Below are positions 38,020-46,639 of a DNA stretch of 64,000 nucleotides, in pieces. The position numbers and the translations under genes are program-made. The first letter of the stretch is position 1. Every line of letters starts with the position of its first letter. The notes under the pieces are model-generated. The model was given only the letters and a program-made list of their open reading frames with translations, was not told the DNA's origin and did not search any database. The stretch comes from Coprobacter secundus (lineage in GTDB: Bacteria; Bacteroidota; Bacteroidia; Bacteroidales; Coprobacteraceae), in assembly GCA_000803105.1 (NCBI GenBank), contig JTDA01000001.1:434001-498000 (forward strand). The letters are read 5' to 3'.

Positions 38020-39047
38020 ACCTGTTGGCGGAATTAATTTAGTGCATACTTAATTCTGCCAATGGGCTTGTCGTTAATGAAGTTTACGTATTGCAGAATG
38101 GTAAGTGCACTAATTTTGCCAATGATTCTGGCAAACAAACCATTCGTTATTTTCGCGTAGTTCCTGATGACCAAGAACTGGTCTGTAAGTTGTGAGAATA
38201 TTGTCTCAATCCTCTTTCTTGCCTTTGCAAACGGAATGAATGTCGGTTTCCAATCCTTTTGGTTGAGCCGATACGGACACTCCAGTCTTATGTGTGCGGT
38301 TTCGAACAAGTCAAGCTGTACGTCAGCTCCAATATACCCTTTGTCACCATAGATGCTACAGTCGTGATAAGTATGTTTTACATCCTTCATATAATGGAGG
38401 TCAGCCACACTTGCCTTTGACAGATCATAGGAATGGATAACTCCACTTAACCCACAGAGAGCGTGTAACTTATAACCAAAATAATACGTGTTCTGCGAAG
38501 CACAGAAGCCGAAGTCGGGAGCTTGCGAGAAATTGCCGGCACGCCCCATCTTGCAACGTTTTCCTCTTGCAACCCTACAGACCTCTATCGGCTTGGAGTC
38601 AACAAAGAATTGTTCCTCTCCGCCATCCATTTCCATGGCAATCCGCTTGCGCAGTTCCTCACACAGGCCTGACGTTTTCTTCCTGCGGTCATTGAACTGT
38701 CTCCTTGATATGAGATTGGGAATGCTGTCCTTGTATTCTTGCAATTTATAGTCGAACAACCACTTCTCACTATCAATGCTCTCGGTCTCTGCCGTCAGGG
38801 ATAGCGCCACCACTTCCAAATCCGAAAACTTGGGAACAGGACCACGACGTGGAACATTACCCGAATCATTGACGAGATTTTCAGAGAATTGCTTGCATAT
38901 CTCAAGTATTTTGACGAATTTTGCATAAAGGTTGTACATACGATGGTTTGAACTTAATGTTTTAATCACCACTAAGTTACTAAAAATCAGCGACATGTAC
39001 AACTTTTTACTCATATTTATCAACTTAAATTAATTCCGCCAACGGGT
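38020..39047. mobile_element. IS982-family insertion sequence, 1028 bp
   Basis: Complete: terminal inverted repeats ACC(T/C)GTTGGCGGAATTAATTTA at both ends, one transposase gene, and a 7-bp target duplication TTACTAA at 38013-38019 and 39048-39054. The second copy ends with the first base of the ermF ATG, so the element landed exactly before the ermF start codon. Confidence 0.93.
38034..39014 (-). CDS. IS982-family transposase
   Basis: About 326 residues from the ATG at 39014 (MSKKLYMSL); a TTG at 39023 is less likely. A DDE transposase: first Asp in FVDSKPIEVCR, second in IYGDKGYIG, Glu in RIETIFSQL. A helical N-terminal DNA-binding part precedes. The gene fills the element and is read away from ermF. 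It looks intact, so the IS could still be mobile. Confidence 0.9.
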   Translation of the reverse strand: MSKKLYMSLIFSNLVVIKTLSSNHRMYNLYAKFVKILEICKQFSENLVNDSGNVPRRGPVPKFSDLEVVALSLTAETESIDSEKWLFDYKLQEYKDSIPNLISRRQFNDRRKKTSGLCEELRKRIAMEMDGGEEQFFVDSKPIEVCRVARGKRCKMGRAGNFSQAPDFGFCASQNTYYFGYKLHALCGLSGVIHSYDLSKASVADLHYMKDVKHTYHDCSIYGDKGYIGADVQLDLFETAHIRLECPYRLNQKDWKPTFIPFAKARKRIETIFSQLTDQFLVIRNYAKITNGLFARIIGKISALTILQYVNFINDKPIGRIKYALN

Positions 39048-39054
39048 TTACTAA
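39048..39054. repeat. Target-site duplication, right copy
   Basis: TTACTAA directly after the IS; its last A is the A of the ermF ATG. Confidence 0.9.
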
Positions 39055-39853
39055 TGACAAAAAAGAAATTGCCCGTTCGTTTTACGGGTCAGCACTTTAC
39101 TATTATAAAGTGCTAATAAAAGATGCAATAAGACAAGCAAATATAAGTAATCAGGATACGGTTTTAGATATTGGGGCAGGCAAGGGGTTTCTTACTGTTC
39201 ATTTATTAAAAATCGCCAACAATGTTGTTGCTATTGAAAACGACACAGCTTTGGTTGAACATTTACGAAAATTATTTTCTGATGCCCGAAATGTTCAAGT
39301 TGTCGGTTGTGATTTTAGGAATTTTGCAGTTCCGAAATTTCCTTTCAAAGTGGTGTCAAATATTCCTTATGGCATTACTTCCGATATTTTCAAAATCCTG
39401 ATGTTTGAGAGTCTTGGAAATTTTCTGGGAGGTTCCATTGTCCTTCAGTTAGAACCTACACAAAAGTTATTTTCGAGGAAGCTTTACAATCCATATACCG
39501 TTTTCTATCATACTTTTTTTGATTTGAAACTTGTCTATGAGGTAGGTCCTGAAAGTTTCTTTCCACCGCCAACTGTCAAATCAGCCCTGTTAAACATTAA
39601 AAGAAAACAGTTATTTTTTGATTTTAAGTTTAAAGCCAAATACTTAGCATTTATTTCCTGTCTGTTAGAGAAACCTGATTTATCTGTAAAAACAGCTTTA
39701 AAGTCGATTTTCAGGAAAAGTCAGGTCAGGTCAATTTCGGAAAAATTCGGTTTAAACCTTAATGCTCAAATTGTTTGTTTGTCTCCAAGTCAATGGGTAA
39801 ACTGTTTTTTGGAAATGCTGGAAGTTGTCCCTGAAAAATTTCATCCTTCGTAG
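39054..39853 (+). pseudogene. ermF: ErmF 23S rRNA methyltransferase, frameshifted
   Basis: ErmF dimethylates a 23S rRNA adenine and confers macrolide-lincosamide-streptogramin B resistance. From the ATG at 39054 the protein reads MTKKKLPVRFTGQHFTI, then KC and a stop. One G is missing near 39105 compared with the expected ATTGATAAAG (I-D-K). The remaining frame, from the GTG at 39110, is intact to the end and includes GAGKG and NIPYG motifs, but lacks the first ~19 residues with the conserved GQHF. An IS sits at the start codon, so native expression is also cut off. Confidence 0.9.
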
Positions 39854-39908
39854 TTCAAAGTCGGGTGGTTGTCAAGATGATTTTTCTGGTTTGGTGTCGT
39901 CTTTTAAG

Positions 39909-40022
39909 CTGCCGCATAACAAATTAATAATACCAAATAAAAATACGTATAGATTAAAAAAGTTCTTTGTGCTTTTGTCAGGGAACTTTTTTTTCGTAAA
40001 TTTGCGTTCAATTATGCGGCAG
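39909..40022. repeat. Inverted repeat around the tetQ promoter
   Basis: CTGCCGCATAA (39909-39919) and its exact complement TTATGCGGCAG (40012-40022) enclose the tetQ promoter. The right arm includes the tetQ leader-peptide codons. Confidence 0.6.
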
Positions 40023-40025
40023 TAA
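39974..40025 (+). promoter_or_regulatory. tetQ promoter and three-codon leader peptide
   Basis: TTTG (39974-39977) and TAAATTTG (39997-40004), 19 bases apart, are a textbook Bacteroidales promoter. Shortly after comes the mini-frame ATG-CGG-CAG-TAA (40014-40025), the three-residue leader known for tetracycline-dependent translational attenuation of the tetQ operon. Hairpin-forming sequence including a GAGGAGG stretch follows to the tetQ start. Confidence 0.85.
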
Positions 40026-40139
40026 TAATATACATATTAATACGAGTTAGTAATCCTGTAGTTCTCATATGCTACGAGGAGGTATTAAAAGGTGCGTTTC
40101 GACAATGCATCTACTGTAGTATATTATTGCTTAATCCAA

Positions 40140-42065
40140 ATGAATATTATAAATTTAGGAATTCTTGCTCACATTGATGCAGGAAAAACTTCCGTAACCG
40201 AGAATCTGCTGTTTGCCAGTGGAGCAACGGAAAAGTGCGGCCGTGTGGATAATGGTGACACCATAACGGACTCTATGGATATAGAAAAACGTAGAGGAAT
40301 TACTATTCGGGCTTCTACGACATCTATTGTTTGGAATGGTGTGAAATGCAATATCATTGACACTCCGGGACACATGGATTTTATTGCAGAGGTGGAGCGG
40401 ACATTCAAAATGCTTGATGGAGCAGTCCTCATCTTATCCGCAAAGGAAGGCATACAAGCGCAGACAAAGTTGCTGTTCAGTACTTTACAAAAGCTGCAAA
40501 TCCCGACAATTATATTTATCAATAAGATTGACCGTGCCGGTGTGAATTTGGAGCGTTTGTATATGGATATAAAAACAAATCTGTCGCAAGATGTCCTGTT
40601 TATGCAAACTGTTGTCGATGGATCGGTTTATCCGGTTTGCTCCCAAACATATATAAAGGAAGAATACAAAGAATTTGTATGCAACCATGACGACGATATA
40701 TTAGAACGATATTTGGCGGATAGCGAAATTTCACCGGCTGATTATTGGAATACGATAATCGCTCTTGTGGCAAAAGCCAAAGTCTATCCGGTGCTACATG
40801 GATCAGCAATGTTCAATATCGGTATCAATGAGTTGTTGGACGCCATTTCTTCTTTTATACTTCCTCCGGCATCAGTCTCAAACAGACTTTCAGCTTATCT
40901 CTATAAGATAGAGCATGACCCCAAAGGGCATAAAAGAAGTTTTCTTAAAATAATTGACGGAAGTCTGAGACTTCGAGACGTTGTAAGAATCAACGATTCG
41001 GAAAAATTCATCAAGATTAAAAATCTAAAGACTATTTATCAGGGCAGAGAGATAAATGTTGATGAAGTGGGTGCCAATGATATCGCGATTGTAGAAGATA
41101 TAGAAGATTTTCGAATCGGAGATTATTTAGGTGCTAAACCTTGTTTGATTCAAGGATTATCTCATCAGCATCCCGCCCTCAAATCTTCTGTCCGACCAGA
41201 CAAGCCCGAAGAGAGAAGCAAGGTGATATCCGCTCTGAATACATTGTGGATTGAAGACCCGTCTTTGTCCTTTTCCATAAACTCATATAGTGATGAATTG
41301 GAAATCTCGTTATATGGTTTGACCCAAAAGGAAATCATACAGACATTGCTGGAAGAACGATTTTCCGTAAAGGTCCATTTTGATGAGATCAAGACTATCT
41401 ACAAAGAACGACCTATAAAAAAGGTCAATAAGATTATTCAGATCGAAGTACCACCCAACCCTTACTGGGCCACAATAGGGCTGACTCTTGAACCCTTACC
41501 GTTAGGGGCAGGGTTGCAAATCGAAAGTGACATCTCCTATGGTTATCTGAACCATTCTTTTCAAAATGCCGTTTTTGAAGGGATTCGTATGTCTTGCCAA
41601 TCTGGTTTACATGGATGGGAAGTGACAGATCTGAAAGTAACTTTTACTCAAGCCGAGTATTATAGCCCGGTAAGTACACCTGCTGATTTCAGACAGCTGA
41701 CCCCTTATGTCTTCAGGCTGGCTTTGCAACAGTCAGGTGTGGACATTCTCGAACCGATGCTCTGTTTTGAGTTGCAGATACCCCAAGTAGCGAGTTCCAA
41801 AGCTATTACAGATTTGCAAAAACTGATGTCTGAGATTGAAGACATCAGTTGTAATAATGAGTGGTGTCATATTAAAGGGAAAGTTCCATTAAATACAAGT
41901 AAAGACTATGCCTCAGAAGTAAGTTCGTACACTAAGGGCTTAGGCATTTTTATGGTTAAGCCATGTGGGTATCAAATAACAAAAGACGGTTATTCTGATA
42001 ATATCCGCATGAACGAAAAAGATAAACTTTTATTCATGTTCCAAAAATCAATGTCATTAAAATAA
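40140..42065 (+). CDS. tetQ: TetQ ribosomal protection protein (tetracycline resistance)
   Basis: 641 residues from the ATG at 40140 (MNIINLGILAHID); the frame is open further upstream but that is leader. It is an EF-G-like GTPase that removes tetracycline from the ribosome. G-motifs: AHIDAGKTS (G1), RGIT (G2), DTPGH (G3), NKID (G4). Domains II to V follow at full length. Intact. It is first in the tetQ-rteA-rteB operon, so tetracycline raises both resistance and transfer regulators. Its stop overlaps the rteA start. Confidence 0.97.
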   Translation: MNIINLGILAHIDAGKTSVTENLLFASGATEKCGRVDNGDTITDSMDIEKRRGITIRASTTSIVWNGVKCNIIDTPGHMDFIAEVERTFKMLDGAVLILSAKEGIQAQTKLLFSTLQKLQIPTIIFINKIDRAGVNLERLYMDIKTNLSQDVLFMQTVVDGSVYPVCSQTYIKEEYKEFVCNHDDDILERYLADSEISPADYWNTIIALVAKAKVYPVLHGSAMFNIGINELLDAISSFILPPASVSNRLSAYLYKIEHDPKGHKRSFLKIIDGSLRLRDVVRINDSEKFIKIKNLKTIYQGREINVDEVGANDIAIVEDIEDFRIGDYLGAKPCLIQGLSHQHPALKSSVRPDKPEERSKVISALNTLWIEDPSLSFSINSYSDELEISLYGLTQKEIIQTLLEERFSVKVHFDEIKTIYKERPIKKVNKIIQIEVPPNPYWATIGLTLEPLPLGAGLQIESDISYGYLNHSFQNAVFEGIRMSCQSGLHGWEVTDLKVTFTQAEYYSPVSTPADFRQLTPYVFRLALQQSGVDILEPMLCFELQIPQVASSKAITDLQKLMSEIEDISCNNEWCHIKGKVPLNTSKDYASEVSSYTKGLGIFMVKPCGYQITKDGYSDNIRMNEKDKLLFMFQKSMSLK

Positions 42066-44383
42066 TGGAGCGGTCAGGAAATTTCTATAAGGCAATACGG
42101 TTGGGATATATACTTATCTCCGTTCTTATCGGATGTATGGCATATAATAGCCTCTATGAATGGCAGGAGATAGAAGCATTAGAACTTGGCAATAAAAAAA
42201 TAGACGAGCTCCGAAAAGAAATAAACAATATCAATATTCAAATGATAAAATTTTCTCTATTGGGTGAAACAATACTGGAATGGAACGATAAAGATATCGA
42301 ACATTACCATGCACAGCGTATGGCAATGGATAGTATGCTCTGCCGTTTCAAGGCCACCTATCCAGCAGAGCGCATCGATAGTGTGCGCAGTCTTTTAGAG
42401 GATAAGGAACGACAGATGTTCCAGATAGTCCGGTTAATGGATGAACAACAATCTATTAACAAGAAGATAGCCAATCAAATTCCGGTTATTGTACAGAAAA
42501 GTGTGCAGGAACAGTCCAAAAAGCCAAAACGAAAAGGTTTCTTAGGCATATTCGGCAAAAAAAAGGAAGTAACTCCAGCAGTATCAACCACTATCCTTCA
42601 TTCGGTCAATAGAAACGTAATCAGCGAACAGAAAGTGCAGGATCGCCAATTGTCGGAACAAGCCGACAGCCTTGCAGCTCGTAATGCAGAACTTAACAGA
42701 CAACTGCAAGAATTGATTTGCCAAATAGAAGAAAAGGTACAAACCGAACTGCAAAGCCGGGAAAACGAAATAGTTGCCATGCGTGAAAAGTCATTTATGC
42801 AAGTAGGCGGTTTAATGGGATTCGTTCTTCTATTGTTGTTAATTTCCTACATCATCATACATCGTGATGCAAAAAGCATTAAACAATACAAGCACAAGAC
42901 AACTGATTTGATAAGGCAACTGGAACAATCCGTACAACGGAACGAGGCACTGATAACGTCAAGGAAGAAGGCGGTACATACTATCACCCATGAACTGCGC
43001 ACACCGCTGACAGCAATAACAGGCTATGCCGGACTGATACGGAAAGAACAGTGTGAGGATAAGTCCGGGCAGTATATCCAAAACATACTGCAATCCTCCG
43101 ACCGTATGCGGGATATGCTTAACACTTTGCTTGACTTCTTCCGCCTGGACAACGGCAAGGAACAGCCCCGTCTGTCACCCTGCCGGATTTCAGCAATCAC
43201 GCACACACTTGAAACGGAGTTCATGCCTGTTGCCGTGAACAAAGGGCTGTCCTTGTCCGTGAAGACTGGACACGATGCCATTGTATTGACCGACAAAGAG
43301 CGAATAATACAAATCGGGAATAACCTGCTGTCAAACGCTGTCAAGTTCACAGAAGAAGGCGGTGTTTCTTTGATTACTGAATATGATAATGGAGTTCTGA
43401 CACTGGTCGTTGAAGATACAGGTACAGGCATGACAGAAGAGGAACAGAAACAAGCGTTCGGTGCGTTTGAACGTCTATCAAATGCCGCCGCAAAGGAGGG
43501 TTTCGGGCTTGGGCTTGCCATAATGCGTAATATTGTGTCGATGCTTGGCGGAACAATCCGTTTAGACAGCAAGAAAGGGAAAGGCAGTCGTTTCACAGTT
43601 GAAATTTCTATGCAGGAAGCTGAAGAACAGCTTGGATATACAAGCAATACACCTGTTTATCATAACAATAAATTCCATGATGTTGTCGCCATTGACAATG
43701 ATGAGGTATTACTTCTGATGCTGAAAGAGATGTATTCCCAAGAAGGAATACACTGCGACACTTGCACCGATGCTGCGGCACTGATGGAAATGATACGCCA
43801 GAAAGAATACAGCCTGTTGCTGACAGACTTGAATATGCCCGATATAAACGGTTTCGAATTGCTGGAACTGTTGCGTTCGTCCAACGTGGGCAATTCACCA
43901 ACAATCCCGGTGGTTGTGGCAACCGCTTCGGGCAGTTGTAACAAAGGGGAACTATTGGCAAAAGGCTTTGCCGGATGCCTGTTCAAACCGTTCTCCATAT
44001 CGGAACTGATGGAGGTTTCCGACAGGTGTGCCATAAAAGCGACACCGGACGGGAAACCGGACTTTTCCGCCTTATTGTCCTATGGCAATGAAGCCGTCAT
44101 GCTGGAAAAGTTGATAACTGAAACAGAAAAGGAAATGCAGGCGGTACGGGATGCAGCAAAAGAAAAAGACCTGCAAAAGCTGGATTCCCTGATCCACCAC
44201 CTGCGCAGTTCGTGGGAGGTGCTCCGTGCCGACCAACCGCTGAATGTACTTTACGGATTGCTTCGTGGCGATGCTCTCCCGGATGGTGAAGCGTTAAGCC
44301 ATGCCGTGACTGCCGTGCTGGATAAGGGAGTGGAAATAATACGGTTGGCAGAAGAGGAAAGGAGAAAATACGAAGATGAATAA
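42065..44383 (+). CDS. rteA: RteA hybrid sensor histidine kinase
   Basis: 772 residues. Membrane segments at ~15-29 and ~248-265 enclose a helical sensor region. HisKA has His309 in THELRTPLTAITG; the ATPase domain shows NNLLSNAVKFT, DTGTGM and GFGLGLAI. A receiver domain follows (phospho-acceptor Asp in LLLTDLNMPDINGF, ~580). The end has an HPt-like helix (LIHHLRSSWEVL). The signal sensed is not known. It is thought to phosphorylate RteB, which then starts the rteC cascade. Confidence 0.93.
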   Translation: MERSGNFYKAIRLGYILISVLIGCMAYNSLYEWQEIEALELGNKKIDELRKEINNINIQMIKFSLLGETILEWNDKDIEHYHAQRMAMDSMLCRFKATYPAERIDSVRSLLEDKERQMFQIVRLMDEQQSINKKIANQIPVIVQKSVQEQSKKPKRKGFLGIFGKKKEVTPAVSTTILHSVNRNVISEQKVQDRQLSEQADSLAARNAELNRQLQELICQIEEKVQTELQSRENEIVAMREKSFMQVGGLMGFVLLLLLISYIIIHRDAKSIKQYKHKTTDLIRQLEQSVQRNEALITSRKKAVHTITHELRTPLTAITGYAGLIRKEQCEDKSGQYIQNILQSSDRMRDMLNTLLDFFRLDNGKEQPRLSPCRISAITHTLETEFMPVAVNKGLSLSVKTGHDAIVLTDKERIIQIGNNLLSNAVKFTEEGGVSLITEYDNGVLTLVVEDTGTGMTEEEQKQAFGAFERLSNAAAKEGFGLGLAIMRNIVSMLGGTIRLDSKKGKGSRFTVEISMQEAEEQLGYTSNTPVYHNNKFHDVVAIDNDEVLLLMLKEMYSQEGIHCDTCTDAAALMEMIRQKEYSLLLTDLNMPDINGFELLELLRSSNVGNSPTIPVVVATASGSCNKGELLAKGFAGCLFKPFSISELMEVSDRCAIKATPDGKPDFSALLSYGNEAVMLEKLITETEKEMQAVRDAAKEKDLQKLDSLIHHLRSSWEVLRADQPLNVLYGLLRGDALPDGEALSHAVTAVLDKGVEIIRLAEEERRKYEDE

Positions 44384-45698
44384 GACAAAAATAATTGTGG
44401 TGGAAGACAACATCGTGTATTGCGAATATGTCTGCAATATGCTGTCACGGGAGGGCTACCGCAATATGAAGGCTTACCACCTCTCAACCGCGAAGAAACA
44501 TCTGCAACAGGCAACAGATAATGATATCGTGGTTGCCGACCTGCGTCTGCCTGACGGCAGTGGCATAGACCTTTTGTGCTGGATGCGAAAGGAGGGAAAG
44601 ATGCAGCCCTTCATCATTATGACCGACTACGCCGAAGTTAATACCGCCGTGGAAAGCATGAAACTCGGCTCGATAGACTATATTCCCAAACAGCTTGTGG
44701 AGGATAAACTTGTCCCCCTGATCCGTTCCATACTGAAAGAACGTCAGGCAGGACAACGCCGTATGCCTATATTCGCCCGTGAAGGTTCCGCCTTTCAGAA
44801 AATCATGCACCGCATAAGGCTGGTAGCCGCCACCGATATGAGCGTGATGATATTTGGTGAGAACGGCACGGGCAAGGAGCATATTGCCCACCTGTTGCAT
44901 GACAAGAGCAAACGTGCAGGCAAGCCATTTGTGGCGGTGGACTGCGGTTCACTCTCCAAAGAGCTTGCACCGTCGGCTTTCTTCGGACACGTCAAAGGTG
45001 CATTTACAGGTGCGGACAATGCCAAGAAAGGATATTTCCATGAGGCGGAAGGCGGCACGTTGTTTCTGGACGAGGTAGGAAACCTCGCGTTGGAAACCCA
45101 ACAGATGTTGCTCCGTGCCATACAGGAGAGGCGGTATCGCCCGGTCGGAGACAAGGCAGACCGGAATTTCAATGTCCGCATCATCGCTGCTACCAATGAA
45201 GATTTGGAGGTATCGGTGAATGAAAAGCGTTTTCGGCAGGATCTTCTGTACCGCCTGCACGACTTCGGGATAACCGTTCCTCCGTTGCGTGACTGTCAAG
45301 AAGACATTATGCCGCTGGCAGAGTTCTTCCGTGATATGGCAAACAGAGAGCTGGAGTGTAGCGTGAGCGGGTTCAGTTCCGAAGCACGTAAAGCGTTGCT
45401 GACACACGCATGGCCGGGCAACGTGCGGGAACTTCGGCAGAAAGTTATGGGTGCTGTATTGCAGGCGCAGGAAGGTGTTGTCATGAAAGAGCATCTGGAA
45501 CTTGCCGTGACGAAACCAACCTCACCTGTCAGTTTCGCCCTGCGAAACGACGCGGAAGACAAGGAGCGGATTTTGCGTGCGTTGAAACAGGCGAACGGAA
45601 ACCGAAAGGTTGCCGCCGAACTGCTCGGAATAGGACGTACTACGCTGTACAGCAAGCTGGAAGAGTATGGGTTGAAATACAAATTCAGGCAATCATAG
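44376..45698 (+). CDS. rteB: RteB sigma54-type response regulator
   Basis: 440 residues of the NtrC type: receiver domain with Asp55 (VVADLRLPDGSG), an AAA+ domain with Walker A GENGTGKEH and the sigma54-contact loop GAFTGA, and a C-terminal Fis-like HTH (KQANGNRKVAAELLGIGRTTLYSKLEEYGL). It activates rteC in CTnDOT. It overlaps rteA by 8 bases. Confidence 0.95.
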   Translation: MNKTKIIVVEDNIVYCEYVCNMLSREGYRNMKAYHLSTAKKHLQQATDNDIVVADLRLPDGSGIDLLCWMRKEGKMQPFIIMTDYAEVNTAVESMKLGSIDYIPKQLVEDKLVPLIRSILKERQAGQRRMPIFAREGSAFQKIMHRIRLVAATDMSVMIFGENGTGKEHIAHLLHDKSKRAGKPFVAVDCGSLSKELAPSAFFGHVKGAFTGADNAKKGYFHEAEGGTLFLDEVGNLALETQQMLLRAIQERRYRPVGDKADRNFNVRIIAATNEDLEVSVNEKRFRQDLLYRLHDFGITVPPLRDCQEDIMPLAEFFRDMANRELECSVSGFSSEARKALLTHAWPGNVRELRQKVMGAVLQAQEGVVMKEHLELAVTKPTSPVSFALRNDAEDKERILRALKQANGNRKVAAELLGIGRTTLYSKLEEYGLKYKFRQS

Positions 45699-45720
45699 CC
45701 GGTAATTCACTGAATTTAGC

Positions 45721-45728
45721 TATCTTTG
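45721..45728 (+). promoter_or_regulatory. -7 box for the RibD-like gene leader
   Basis: TATCTTTG fits TAnnTTTG just after rteB. It would give a leader of ~240 nt before the ATG at 45978. No matching -33 box was seen. A small hairpin CGGCGA/TCGCCG lies at 45749-45772. Confidence 0.4.
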
Positions 45729-45803
45729 CATGAACATTTGAAGGTAAACGGCGATTGGGGAGCCTTTCGCCGCCGATATATAACATAAGACCGCAAGGTG
45801 TTT

Positions 45804-45920
45804 CTAATGGAAATCTGGAAAATTGACATTAACAGGAACTATTGCGTGATTGCTTATGCTATGCCTACGCATAGCGTGCATTCACCTATTCCTGTTAGGG
45901 CATTCCAGAGCCTCCATTAG
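45804..45920 (+). other. Long nested hairpin in leader of RibD-like gene
   Basis: Paired arms from outside in: CTAATGGA/TCCATTAG, TCTGGAA/TTCCAGA, TAACAGGAA/TTCCTGTTA and GCTATGC/GCATAGC with loop CTAC. All lie in the right nested order over 117 bases. It could be a structured mRNA leader or a small palindromic repeat element. No protein gene covers it. Confidence 0.6.
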
Positions 45921-45977
45921 AAGTAGTGTGGATTGCACGCTACTTTTTTGCTCCTTGCCCAACGAAAGAAAAAGGCT

Positions 45978-46400
45978 ATGGGTAAAGTTCAGATTCTTGC
46001 CGTCCTCACGATGGACGGGTGTCATTCTTCAGAATTATATGGCAAAGCGTATGAGGATTTACGCCTTGACCGCTGCGATATTGACAAAATAAGGGAAAAC
46101 GCGCTTTACCATGTCACGCCGGACTACTCCATCTCCATGCTGGACGAATGGCGGAAAGACAATACCAACATCTGCTATCTCGCAGAAGCCACTCCCGATA
46201 ATTCGGACTATATCAACGGGCTGTTGCGTATGCGGGTGGTGGATGAGATTATTCTATATACCGTGCCTTTCATATCGGGAACGGGACGGCATTTCTTCAA
46301 GTCGGCACTACCTGAAGCACGCTGGACACTCTCCTCACAAAAGAGTTATTCCAATGGAGTGTACCGGAGCATCTACACACGCATGGAAACCATGAAATAG
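45978..46400 (+). CDS. RibD C-terminal / DHFR-fold reductase-like protein
   Basis: 140 residues from the ATG at 45978 (MGKVQILAVLTMDGC). The DHFR-like fold of the RibD C-terminal domain is suggested by the N-terminal strand and by MRVVDEIILYTVPFISGTGRHFF. Most members are 170-220 residues, so this is short. Related genes occur at the same place in other tetQ-bearing elements. Substrate unknown. The longer frame from 45933 is rejected because the family start fits 45978. Confidence 0.6.
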   Translation: MGKVQILAVLTMDGCHSSELYGKAYEDLRLDRCDIDKIRENALYHVTPDYSISMLDEWRKDNTNICYLAEATPDNSDYINGLLRMRVVDEIILYTVPFISGTGRHFFKSALPEARWTLSSQKSYSNGVYRSIYTRMETMK

Positions 46401-46404
46401 CCGG

Positions 46405-46468
46405 AATGTTCCATAGGAGAACACTTTTATAATCCGTTTAATAAAGCAATGTTCTGAAAAAGAACATT
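46405..46468. promoter_or_regulatory. Two 21-bp dyads upstream of rteC (candidate RteB sites)
   Basis: AATGTTCC-N5-AGAACACT (46405-46425) and AATGTTCT-N5-AGAACATT (46448-46468) fit one consensus, AATGTTCY-N5-AGAACAYT, 43 bases apart, about four helical turns. They lie 170-240 bases before rteC. RteB, an NtrC-type activator, is known to control rteC. The second dyad is followed by TTTT and might instead be a weak terminator. The rest of 46401-46639 shows no gene. Confidence 0.5.
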
Positions 46469-46639
46469 TTAAGACTGCCATAATTCATGCCGGATAAAAA
46501 ACATCAATTATTATTGCGCTGAAATCCAGTACGTTGTAAAGACCGTGCCGGATTTTTTGCTTTTTGGTCGCGATTTTTGCCAATATTATTCATGTGCGCA
46601 TACCGAAAACAGAGTGTAAAATTTCAAAATTGACAGGAC

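Noticed and set aside
39996..40005. Exact GTANNTTTGC match as an ICE attachment site
   Set aside because: It is the -7 region of the tetQ promoter, with a TTTG box exactly 19 bases upstream; it lies inside the ICE.
39825..40025. 66-codon frame after ermF
   Set aside because: Runs over the ermF end and the tetQ promoter and leader peptide; no similarity recognized.
46548..46570. Sigma54 promoter (-24/-12) for rteC
   Set aside because: The TTGCT half is present, but the -24 element matches poorly and the GG-N10-GC spacing fails.
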